This document shows, one piece after another, positions 54,898 to 64,000 of a DNA stretch of 64,000 nt; position 1 is the first letter of the stretch, and the number at the start of each line of letters is the position of its first letter. The notes under the pieces are model-generated. The model worked only from the letters and a program-made list of their open reading frames with translations, searched no databases and had not been told where the DNA came from. This stretch comes from Pseudorasbora parva. Its lineage: Eukaryota > Chordata > Actinopteri > Cypriniformes > Gobionidae. The position numbers were made by a program, and so were the translations under genes. The stretch lies in contig NC_090182.1 in NCBI RefSeq assembly GCF_024679245.1, positions 35,487,047 to 35,551,046 on the forward strand, written 5' to 3'.

Positions 54898-56170
54898 AGT
54901 AGGGATGCACCAAATTTTCGGCTTTCTGCCAAAAGACTTTCATCACCGAAACAATATGGCCGAACTATATAATATGGGTTATAACTTGAAAATTATTCTT
55001 TGTTTATTAAATTATGCTGTCGATGGATACACGTACTGGCTCCTCAGTTATACACTACAACAACAGTGATAATAAAAGAAAAACCAGTCATTTTCACCTT
55101 CATCACCCGCGTGTAGAGCCAGAAGACACGAATGAGAACTCTAGCGCGCTTTGAGAAGATCTGTCTCTGTGCATCATCCGAGAGCGCGCACGTCTCACAG
55201 CGCGCAAATATTGAGTTCTCTTACAAGTCTTGCGCTTCAACGGACAAACTCGCACAAGAAGTATGTCAACATGTCCATCTTGATGAGTATCCAAGCAGAT
55301 ACTCATCAAGACCCCCCCCAAACCTGCAACTGTCTGCGTTTCGACCGCGATCTAAAGTTCCGGGAAGATTAGGCAGATTAGTCCGGTGATGTAACCTACT
55401 GCGCGACTGCTCCTCCATCAATGTCAGACAGAAATCATTTTTGTGTATACCGATTGAAAGATTTAGTGGACTGTTTACATGAGCCGTTATCTAAACTGAT
55501 CTGGTGTTTACATGTGATGACTTTCAATCGCAATCATTTTGCTACATACAGTTTGTCTGCCGCATCAAAAATGTCGCCGCTGTTTTCTCCAGCAGCTGGA
55601 ATGTGTTAACTGTAGCCATAGCAACTCTTAACGGCCCCCAGGACTAATACAGTATTATTTATAGCTATTTTATTTGTTGTAAAGTGTAATAATCATCTCA
55701 GAAAAAAAAATCTTCTGTCAGGCGCAGTTAAAGTAAAAACTGCCTGGGGCAATATACGCTGTGTCATTACTCCAACATTATCTTCATAACTTACGAAATA
55801 AAAAGTTTACCCCTCAGAAAAATTAACTATTCTCTCTTGTCAACATGAGCGCGGCGCGCGCCGTCACGTCATGTAAGGACACACACTTAAAAGTAATCGG
55901 TCAGGTCGTTTACATAGTGAAAAAAAATTAATAACAAGTATGGAAGAGATTCAAGCTTTGCTGCTTTTGCTGGTTATGACAGAAAAGAGCACTAATATGC
56001 AGATTCAGCAGCATATTCAGAAAGCTTGTAAAGCTAGATTTAAAATGACAATGTATATTATTATTAGCTATTACAGACATTGCACGTAAGATGGCTGAGA
56101 CGAACGCGCGGTTGAAATAAAATGCTGCGTGTGCTCAACCAATCAGCATGTTCAGCGCCCAAGTCCCGCC
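54898..56170 (+). mobile_element. hAT 5' end fragment (TAGGGATGCACC) and interior
   Basis: TAGGGATGCACCAAATTTTC is a common fish hAT terminus. The matching right terminus was not found. The interior has no recognised ORF. Confidence 0.4.
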
Positions 56171-57435
56171 CTCGAAAGTTCCTGAACTTTGAAAAAGTAC
56201 TACCTTACTTACTACTTTACTATCATAAAATGATTATAGAGCCGCTGTAGTGAGATGGGCTTTGTAACGCCGTCTTTAGTGCCTTTATGGGTCTTGAGAG
56301 AGGAAATGACATTGGTGTCAGTGAAGGCCTTTCTGAGCAATCTGATACATATTTTTATATGTATTTAATTGCTTTTTTTACATCTTGGCCAGGGGACTAC
56401 ATATGAAAAATAGCCTTTTAGCTAATTCTGGCTTTTTTAACCATGTTTGTTCATGTGTTTTATGAAATTGCACTGTCCCCTTTCAAATAAACCATTAAAT
56501 CAAATCAAATCATTGGATTTCAACACTAATATCTTCATCTGTGTGTGAAGATGAACGGAGGTCTGACCGGTGTCCAACCACATGAGGAATTATGACAGAA
56601 TTTATTGGGTTATTGGGTTAATTTTGGGTGAACTAACTCTTTAACTCCATATCGCACACCCCACCCACACCACAGGTTTAAACGATGGTGGTGCGCACTG
56701 CAGCCTCACTTCACCGCTCTAAGACACCAGCATTGCATCCGTGGCTAAACACCCCCTAACTTTAGTGCATCGTGATTGGATATTTTGCTCATATCAGCAT
56801 AGACTCATTGGCACACAAAACAGAGCCAATTCAGAGAGAAATAAAATGCACAGAAATTAATGCAATACACAAGCGCCTATTGATCCAAGGGTGTCGTACC
56901 GAATGGGTCAATATTATATTGAGAATTGTGACGTCCCTAATATTTTTCCAGTTTAGTTATGTAATTGTTTATATTTTACATTAATCATTCATTTTGTATA
57001 AAAATTAAATAGAGAAGAAAATGTGACAATGTCACTGGGCTTGTCACAAATTGCCAAATTAATGGAATATTCAGAGTGCAAGACAAAACCGTGCCTTTTG
57101 TGCAATATTATGCTGCAAATATTGTATATTGAGCTAAAGTTAAATTGAACCTTGTATGATAATTTGTGTAACCAGATTCAATACTTTGTAATGAGTATGT
57201 ACAATGGATTTTGAACTGTACTATTTTTGTTACAGGTTCTCTGGGAATCCCCAGTTGAAGGCATGAAGACATCAAATGTTGGCCTGGACAGATGTACCAA
57301 CAGTCCACCACACTGACCTCTGCTTTTGCATGGATGGCTGATTGCTACCCTGTTCTGTGAGGGTATTATTATAGAAAAACTGAACACCTGTGACAGTGGG
57401 ATTTGTAGTTGTAAAGAATAGTCACACATCAGTGC

Positions 57436-58253
57436 ACTTAGGGTGCTTTCACATCTCTAGTTCAGTTAATTTGGTCCGAACCAAGGCCAAACAATTAATA
57501 ATACATTGTAATAATAATACCAAATAATAATACATTGTTGCATTTTACAGCTTTTTTGGTTCCTTTTCACACCACACTGATTGCTTTGGTCCGGACCAGT
57601 TGAAACACGTGACAACATCCACATCACTCATTGGCCATGGTGTATTACCTAAACGGCTTTTCGATTGGTCAGAATTTACTTTGTGGGAAAATTTCAACAG
57701 AAGAGGAAAAGCCAGCAAACTATAATAACACTATGTAGAGACGACTGCGGGCTGGTTTTGTCCCTGGCCATAATCTACTACATATTGTGTATTAACCACA
57801 GTATGTAAACAATACCTTTCTATAATGAAGCGCGGATGCGACTTGAAAACAACGTACTGCAGATGGCGAGCGCACATCACTCGTCGCTTCAATCGGAGGC
57901 GTGCATTAATTATTCTTAACTCTGACACGCTCATTCCGAAAATATTGCCAATGATCCATCAGGTAATAATGTCATGCACATAATGTCAGCACAGCTAACT
58001 ATGGCAGCTGGTTTAGTCAAAATAGTATCAGTACTTTTGCAGTTGGTTCTGTTCGAGGTCGGATCATGTTCTCACCATCAGCTAACCGCTCCAGAGTTCG
58101 TTTGAAAGCGAATCGAGACCACCTCTTCAAGGAGGTCTCGGTACGCTTGTTTAGTCCGCTTTTGGTGCGCACCCGAGTGCGATTGTTGCTTTCACCAAAC
58201 GAACCGCACCAAAGAGGGAAATGAACTCTAGTACGATTCAACTGAACTAAATG
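57436..58253. mobile_element. MITE (AGGGTGCTTTCACA type), diverged
   Basis: AGGGTGCTTTCACATCTCTAG with GGTCCGAACCA/GGTCCGGACCAG palindromes at the left, and complementary GGTGCGCAC, GAACCGCACCAAAG and TTCAACTGAAC at the right. The right outer end is incomplete. Confidence 0.45.
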
Positions 58254-58259
58254 AGGCTA

Positions 58260-59795
58260 AATAAAAACATGACAAAACATGATATGACTTCATGCTCTGC
58301 AGAGTCTTTATATAAACATGAATTCAACATTTAAAAACAGTATATTCAAAATATTAAAAAAATATCTACTTGACTTTAATACAAAGGTTTCTCGTCAATG
58401 TAATGTAAAGTGTAGTGTGACCGTATCTTTATTCTGCGTTTGGTGCACACATGTATCAAAAGTGTGAAGCCTTGGACAAATTTTACCTTTTAGATGATGT
58501 GAGATCGTGAGTGATTTTTTTCCCCCTTGATGGAAAAAATGAGCCCACGATTTTATTAATTTGTGATTTGTAGAATAGGATTAGTACAAATGTAACTGTT
58601 GTGTTTGTGAGAGAAAAGAAAACTATAAGTTTACAAATCCTAATACATTTTCTTAGTGACTTTACTGAAATTTTCTCCACTGTCAGCAGTGCTTAGTTTT
58701 GCTAAAATAATACTCGATATTATACAGCACATGCATAGTTTGAGTCGATGTTCTGGTTATATTTTTTCCAGTCTCAATTTACCAATGCCAAACCTATTTC
58801 ATTAACAACTATTAATTCTGTTTGTAGTCAATATATAAACAATTGATATTTAATTCAAGAGATTGGCTGGACTTTGCAGACTCGATCAGTATTTCTCGTC
58901 CAATGGTCAAACTTTAATTTTCCAGTTTCTCTAGTATTGCATCCTTCTCATCGGTATTTAATAATGACTTTTCAGTGTGGTTTAAACCTCTTTTTTGGCC
59001 CATAATATGCATTTTATTTTTTAAAGTAATTAAAAATATTTTCTCTATGCTATTGAAAATGTGGGTTACATCTTTGTCACCTTTTTCACCAAGGAGTTTA
59101 CACTTGCTGATAGTAGGCTGCAATAGTTGCAAAAGAAAAACAATTCATCTGCAATATTCTTCTGCCCTACATTTTCAAGGGTAAGCTTTCTTTATAAACC
59201 ATCTACTCACCCATATGCATTTATTTTGTGTAACACAAAAAGAGTCACATAGCCTCAGTCACCATTAGAAAAGAACCTGTCATTTGAGTCTCTATGTTCT
59301 GACTGACATATCCTTTTGTGCTCCAATAAAAATAATGTGTCTGGTACATGATCAGTTGTTCTTGAGTAAATATTGCTTTTAATTTATGTACCTGTATAGC
59401 CTACCTCTTTGTGTATTTGAATGTAAATGCCTTTTCTATTATATATATTTTTCTATTAAATGCCTTTTCTATTATGTTGTCATATTGAATATTTATATAG
59501 ATTGTTTGCTCTAAACATGTAGGCTATCTGTAACTGCTCTGTAAATATTAAAACAATGTTAACTGAATGTTATGTGTGATTATTACATAAACAGGCTAAT
59601 GTATCTTATTAGTATTAAGTATTTGCTATTTTTAAAACAGAAAATGTGTTAACGTTAACTGTACCAAACTGAAATCAGCATCGTGTTTCACTCAACTGAC
59701 ATCAACGTCATTCAGCATAAGGTAAGTAAATCATCTGCGTAGATTGATGTTTTGAATGGAGTTGGTCTTTAATGCCGTGAGTGTAACGTTGATTC
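58260..59795. other. AT-rich hAT interior, no gene seen
   Basis: No coding or RNA feature could be supported. AATAAAA-type motifs are at 59325-59335. Confidence 0.45.
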
Positions 59796-60068
59796 TATGC
59801 CAGTGTGCTATCTGGGTGTAACCCGAAAGGTATGACCTAAATAAAGTTCCTAGAAAGGCCATGAATAGTGGCCAGGATTTGCTGTTTTGCATCGTCCACA
59901 CGTCGGCCGGACAGCATTCGCGATCAAATGCCGATGTCTCGGCGACTTTGTCCCAATTAGCAAACGCTCTCTGATCGATGTCTTTCCGATGGAACTTTGT
60001 GCATCGCGCCGACATCGGCCCGACGTATGTGTGCTATCTGGGTTGTAACGCTTGTGTCCGGGTGAAAA

Positions 60069-60944
60069 ATGCGGATAGCTCACTTAATATATCTGGAGTG
60101 GATGCAAACACGGAGGCGATTGACGGTCAAACAGATCGCGCTTTATTTCCTGCTGAACTCTCATCACAAACTCCATTTCCGTCCACAGCATTACTCAATA
60201 AAACAAAATAACTGACTGTTAGCAACAGAAAAACAGAGAATAATCCCCACACATGGGAGCTCAAAACTCAGTGCGCACATACACAAGATGCAGAACTCGT
60301 TTTCAGGGAGCGCGCGCAGCTCTTAAAGGGGCCACACTATATTTCTACTCGTTACACATTGAATGCTATATGAATATATGATCTGCTTGTTCTCTCTCTG
60401 TGAATGAGCTGCTCCGTCTACTACATATGGACTCTATTATTCTTAAACATTTTTACGAATTAATGATAAAAATAAGTTGTTAATCTAATTCATAATAATT
60501 TATTGAATTTAGTTTATTAGACATGTTTTATTGAAATTTTGATAAACAAAATAAACAAATGGTTTTAAGTTTGTTATAATAAAGCATTTGTTCAACCAAA
60601 TAAAAAAAGACCAATCTTCTTCATTCATTTAACATCATTTTAACAAGTGATAATAACCATCATTTAATAATAGGGACAGTAAATGTTTAATTGATGTTTT
60701 CTGAGATAGTTGTCATATCGTGAAAATCTCATTCTATCACAACCCTACAGGGGAGAGTCCCCCACCCCCACTGTTAAAAAGTAACTAAGTAACTTTTACT
60801 CTGAGTACATTTTAAATGAGCTACTTTTTACTTTTACTTGAGTAAATTTTTAGACCAGTAATTTTACTTGTACTTAAGTAAAATTTCATTGAAGTAACAG
60901 TACTTTTACTTGAGTAGAATATTTTGTTACTCTTTCCACCTCTG
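60069..60944 (+). repeat. hAT 3' 876 bp, partner of 35517-36390
   Basis: The native copy of the duplicated segment, ending at the hAT terminus. Confidence 0.92.
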
Positions 60945-61689
60945 GGCATAAGTATATTTTTCCAGTATAGTGCATGATATGTGATTCTAAGGGATTTTAG
61001 TAAAAAGCTGCTAACTTTAAGATAATGCTAGACAAATGCATAGCTCCAGCCATTAATCAATTGGTGTTGTGATGTTTCACTGTTTAAACTAAATCTTTGT
61101 ATTTAGCTTGTGTATGTAAATTTGTGTGTAGCTAAAATCGTTGTATTGTTCTTGTTACAGAGGACATTGGAGACCAAGAGCAAGTTGATTTCTGCATATT
61201 TGAAGAAACCAAGCATTTACATGAGAACCAAGATTCGGCAGATCTTCTTGATTTATCCATCACTGAAGGCAAGGCTCCTTACATTTAAATTGATGCACAC
61301 AGACAGATATGTATTGTTACACTTCTATTAATTAAAAAAAAAAAAAAACCTCTAACAAATGTCTTTTTTGAAGAAGAAGAAGAACGCAATGAGCTGCTCA
61401 GGCTTTCCTTGGAGCTCAGTGAAACGTCTTCAGATGATGACAGTGACCATGAAGAGCAACACATCTTTACAGATGGTCAGCACAGTGAACATTTGGATTT
61501 TAAAGATGACAAACCTGAAGAAGATAATGACAATAGAGACAGCTCTGCTTTATTACTTGTAAAGCTATTAGCAATAATGCTTTTAACCTGGCAAGCATTG
61601 TTCAACATTTCAGACAATGCCATCACTGCACTGCTGCTATGCCTCAGACAACTGATGGCTCATTGGAAATATTCTCAGTGTTGATTGGT

Positions 61690-61976
61690 GTCTCCTCTGG
61701 GTTTGCCACTGTGGCCTTTGGTTTACTCAGTTGGGGACACACAATCTATAACACTAAATTTATGATCTAAGTTATTCAACTAAAAATACAAATAAAATGA
61801 ATTAATTAGGTCTTATTTAATTCTATAAACTATAATATTGTTCTGCCAACATTGTTGACCCTACAGCCAACTAAAATTTTGTTGCAATACAGTCTCATTT
61901 GACACTGTGAGGCTAATTTGAAACAATCGTCATTGTAAAAGCGCTATATAAATAAAGTTGATTGATTAATGCAATT
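61690..61976 (+). mobile_element. 5'-truncated L2 tail in the last exon
   Basis: Matches the 3' UTR of the L2 at 3300-3640 (GGCCTTTGGTTTACTCAGTTGGGGACAC-type block; GCGCTATATAAATAAAG), ending in a shortened TTGATTGATTAA. It splits the hydrophobic segment of the transposon-type gene from its continuation. Confidence 0.85.
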
Positions 61977-62522
61977 TGCTGGTATGAATCCCAAGACTTT
62001 ATATTAACTAAGAAAATATACCAGTACGACAACTTCACTGAATATGCTGTCTGTCCAAAAAGATGATAAGCTTCAATGGCAAGGAATATCTGTACCCCAA
62101 ACTAACCTATTGTTACAAGAAAGTAACTCCGTCATTAGAGACCTTGGTAAAAAAAAGACCTGGGTTTTTTAAAAAGAGAGGCGTGGAGAGAAATACAAAT
62201 TCTTGGACGAACCAGTCCTCGACCCAAATGCAGAGCTGCGTGCTGGAGTCATTAAGAGATTTCTTATAATCAGTGTTAAAAACTAACACGCGTCCTATAG
62301 GCCATGTTGTTGCAAAGGTTTCGTGGTTGCACCCTCATCCAGACAGATGTTTCTTTGGGAACCCTGTGGAGGTGTGGGACACAGACTGATCGTGCAGCAG
62401 CGTTCCTACCTGTGGAACGTATTGCAGGGAGATGTGTACTAAGTACATACATTGTGCAGTTAAGTCAGACAAAAGAAAAGGTATCAGCCATAATTCCCAT
62501 TTGCACAATGTTTGAGATTTAG

Positions 62523-63390
62523 CCCCATGCGATTTCCAACGACCTTCTTTTTATTCCTTTAATTTTATTTTGAGCATATCTGGTTTTTTTTGTGTTTTTA
62601 AAGCCATGTTTTCATTATTTCACATTAATGTGCATTCCTTTTTATTAAATGTTATTGTTATTAACTGCATTTTGTAAAACTTCACAATAAATGTGTGTTA
62701 TTCTAAAATGGTTGGTTAATTTTCCTTTATTTGTTCCATTCAATTCCTTAATTTAAATACTCTGTTTTTGTGACTATATGTTCGGGGTGTTTATTTTGTA
62801 GTGTTTTTATAAAAACTTTGATTAAGAGTCATAATCCTCAATCCTGAAGTCCACACCTGCCACCCCTCCCTCTGAGAACAGCCAGCACCTTAGTGTCATT
62901 AACATATGAAAGGCCTTCTTCACACCTAACAGTCACCAGTCCTAGCACCCAGCAGTGTTTCAGCTGTATATTTCCGTGAAATTTCACGGATGCCTGTATA
63001 TGTCCGCATATGTGAGGTTTCCGGTATCTTGAAATATACTGTTCCGTGTTACTCTGATCCGCTTTTTCCCACATACGTCCGGTAAACCTCAAATTACACA
63101 GGAGTTTACCATGCCCGGATAATGCCGTATTCCAGGGTTTTCATGCAGTGCAGTGTCATCTTGATCTTCTTGATTTGTGAATTTTTTCACAACAAAGCAC
63201 TTGACCGTAAATACGTTGGCGAGTCTGCTATGCGGAATTTGAATAATGGCCGTTTTTCGAGTTTATTTTCGAGTTTATCGTCAATTTTTAACAAACACAC
63301 AGACTGCTATATACAAACTCTCTTGTTTTAGAATGAGCCTGATTTGTGAAACCTTTTTCTGATTTGTGAAACCTTTTACAGTGCAGAATG
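62523..63390. other. Non-coding interval
   Basis: AATAAA near 62687 may be the 3' end of the broken gene. No other feature recognised. Confidence 0.45.
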
Positions 63391-63394
63391 GGTC

Positions 63395-63910
63395 AGTTTG
63401 CCCATACCTGGGTTCTCCTCACCACAAAATGAAACGCACATCTCAACAACTAACACGAACACGCTTCCATCCTTATCTCCGCTCTCCGAGGCAGATATAT
63501 CTAAACTCATCCTTTCCAATCACCCTACTACCTGTCCACTTGATTCTATACCCACTCACCTCCTTCAGGCCATTTCTTCTTCAATCACTCCTGCACTCAC
63601 ATTGTCAACACTTCTCTTCACACGGGTACCTTTCCCACAGCATTTAAGCAGGCTCGGGTAACCACACTGCTTAAGAAACCCTCTCTGAATCCAACATTTT
63701 TAGAAAACTACAGACCGGTATCCCTTCTGCCTTTCATTGCAAAGACACTTGAGCGAGTTGTGTTCAATCAACTCCCTATGTTTCTTGAACAGAACAACCT
63801 CCTGGACAACAACCAATCCGGCTTCAAAAGTGGCCACTCGACTGAGACTGCCTTGCTCTCGGTAACTGAGGCACTGAGACTGGCAAAAGCAGCTTCCAAA
63901 TCCTCAGTGC
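63395..63910 (+). pseudogene. L2 reverse transcriptase N-terminal fragment
   Basis: Reads LSEADISKLILSNHPTTCPL and DSIPTHLLQAI in frame 2, shifts near 63597, then FPTAFKQARVTTLLKKPSL and NYRPVSLLPFIAKTLERVV with NQSGFKSGHSTETALL in frame 1, up to about 63908. It covers the RT fingers only. The 3' part is replaced by a T-rich/A-rich junction. It resembles the subfamily at 31.9 kb. Confidence 0.82.
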
Positions 63911-64000
63911 AATTTACTAGATTTCAGTGTTTTTTTATTTTTATTTGACCAAAAAAAAAAAAAAAAAAAATCAACACAATGATGATCATTCATACATAGA

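Larger units (their letters stand above)
54585..56640. mobile_element. Second TTAA-flanked MITE with nested insertions
   Basis: TGGGTTAGTTCACCCAAAAA and TTTTGGGTGAACTAACTCT are inverted ends, with TTAA at 54581-54584 and 56641-56644. Subterminal CTCACTACAGTGGTTCTA and its partner near 56240 also pair. Foreign sequence fills 54.7-56.2 kb. Confidence 0.8.
50758..60944 (+). mobile_element. 10.2-kb hAT insertion in an intron, perfect TSD
   Basis: Starts CAGAGGTGGAAAGTAACG and ends GTTACTCTTTCCACCTCTG. The octamer GGCATAAG is present on both sides (50750-50757, 60945-60952). The interior holds a degraded BED-finger exon, several MITEs and no full transposase. The last 876 bp are duplicated at 35.5 kb. 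Confidence 0.93.
50329..62522 (+). pseudogene. Transposon-type multi-exon gene (TNP2-like style), broken
   Basis: Exon 1 (50329-50571) starts MEGQPPVDNNTRKRARRFCD with a CxxC...H finger (CDHCNENVSHAYFYLH). It shifts frame in a T-run near 50445 and ends DDAGIHF at a GTAAGT donor. Exon 2 begins at acceptor 61161 in matching phase (EDIGDQEQVDFCIFEE). It ends near 61270 at a GC-type or lost donor. Exon 3 (about 61370-61683) is acidic, followed by a hydrophobic WQALFNISDNAITALLL segment. An L2 tail then interrupts it. Degraded reading continues (YQYDNFTEYAVCP near 62018; SFNGKEYLYPK at 62066) and ends with FLPVERIAGRCVLS before the stop at 62520. This architecture is repeated many times in fish genomes and is sometimes labelled TNP2/EnSpm-like. 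Function and exact family are inference. Confidence 0.6.

Noticed and set aside
59797..60045. Two TGTGCTATCTGGG copies as TSD-flanked ends of one element with 51458
   Set aside because: Flanking octamers do not match, and two right-hand copies exist in the same orientation, so the pairing is unresolved.

Overview
The window looks like a euchromatic but transposon-saturated stretch of a ray-finned fish genome, most likely a cyprinid (zebrafish/carp type). The basis is the mixture seen here: L2 LINEs ending in GCGCTATATAAATAAAG plus TTGA repeats, DIRS elements, a BEL/Pao element, an intact L1/Tx1-type LINE, long-TIR Tc1 elements, several hAT elements, an ISL2EU-like element with a THAP exon, and TTAA-flanked foldback MITEs. 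The species itself is inference. There are no bacterial features, no CRISPR array, and no tRNA or rRNA that I can support.

Layout. 1-3.6 kb: 3' part of an L2 LINE with two frameshifts. 4.0-4.7 kb: a decayed minus-strand coiled-coil ORF and a proline-rich repeat. 5.9-9.2 kb: a DIRS element with TATA box, a gag carrying two stops and one frameshift, GC-rich non-coding DNA and a ~104-bp minisatellite. 9.2-23.2 kb: a minus-strand BEL/Pao retrotransposon of about 7.4 kb, split by two later insertions. One is a 359-bp solo-LTR-like element in the integrase (5-bp TSD); the other is a full-length 6.2-kb L1-type LINE in the 5' leader (17-bp TSD, both ORFs open). 23.6-24.5 kb: non-autonomous hAT. 25.4-27.8 kb: internally deleted DIRS copy. 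27.9-29.4 kb: complete Tc1 element with a broken transposase. 31.4-39.6 kb: a ~245-bp inverted repeat enclosing a microsatellite and a 7.5-kb hAT that is itself a nest (L2, two more hATs, a duplicated block).

39.7-46.7 kb holds the one convincing cellular-type gene, on the minus strand. Fourteen exons with consensus splice sites and compatible phases sum to 1,659 nt (552 codons plus stop). They encode a coiled-coil protein whose C-terminal half resembles the CFAP100/CCDC38 ciliary family. Its introns carry an ISL2EU-like element and a hAT MITE, and two of its exons are an internal tandem duplication.

46.8-49.6 kb is mostly unannotatable apart from an LTR-like repeat. From 49.8 to 62.5 kb lies a broken transposon-type gene (N-terminal CxxC/H finger exon, acidic exons, a hydrophobic segment, a conserved 3' end). 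Its first intron received a 10.2-kb hAT with a perfect 8-bp TSD, which in turn hosts foldback MITEs; its last part was hit by an L2 tail. The window ends in another L2 fragment (63.4-63.9 kb).

The clearest value of the window is the readable insertion stratigraphy, the open L1-type element, and the intact coiled-coil gene with duplicated exons.
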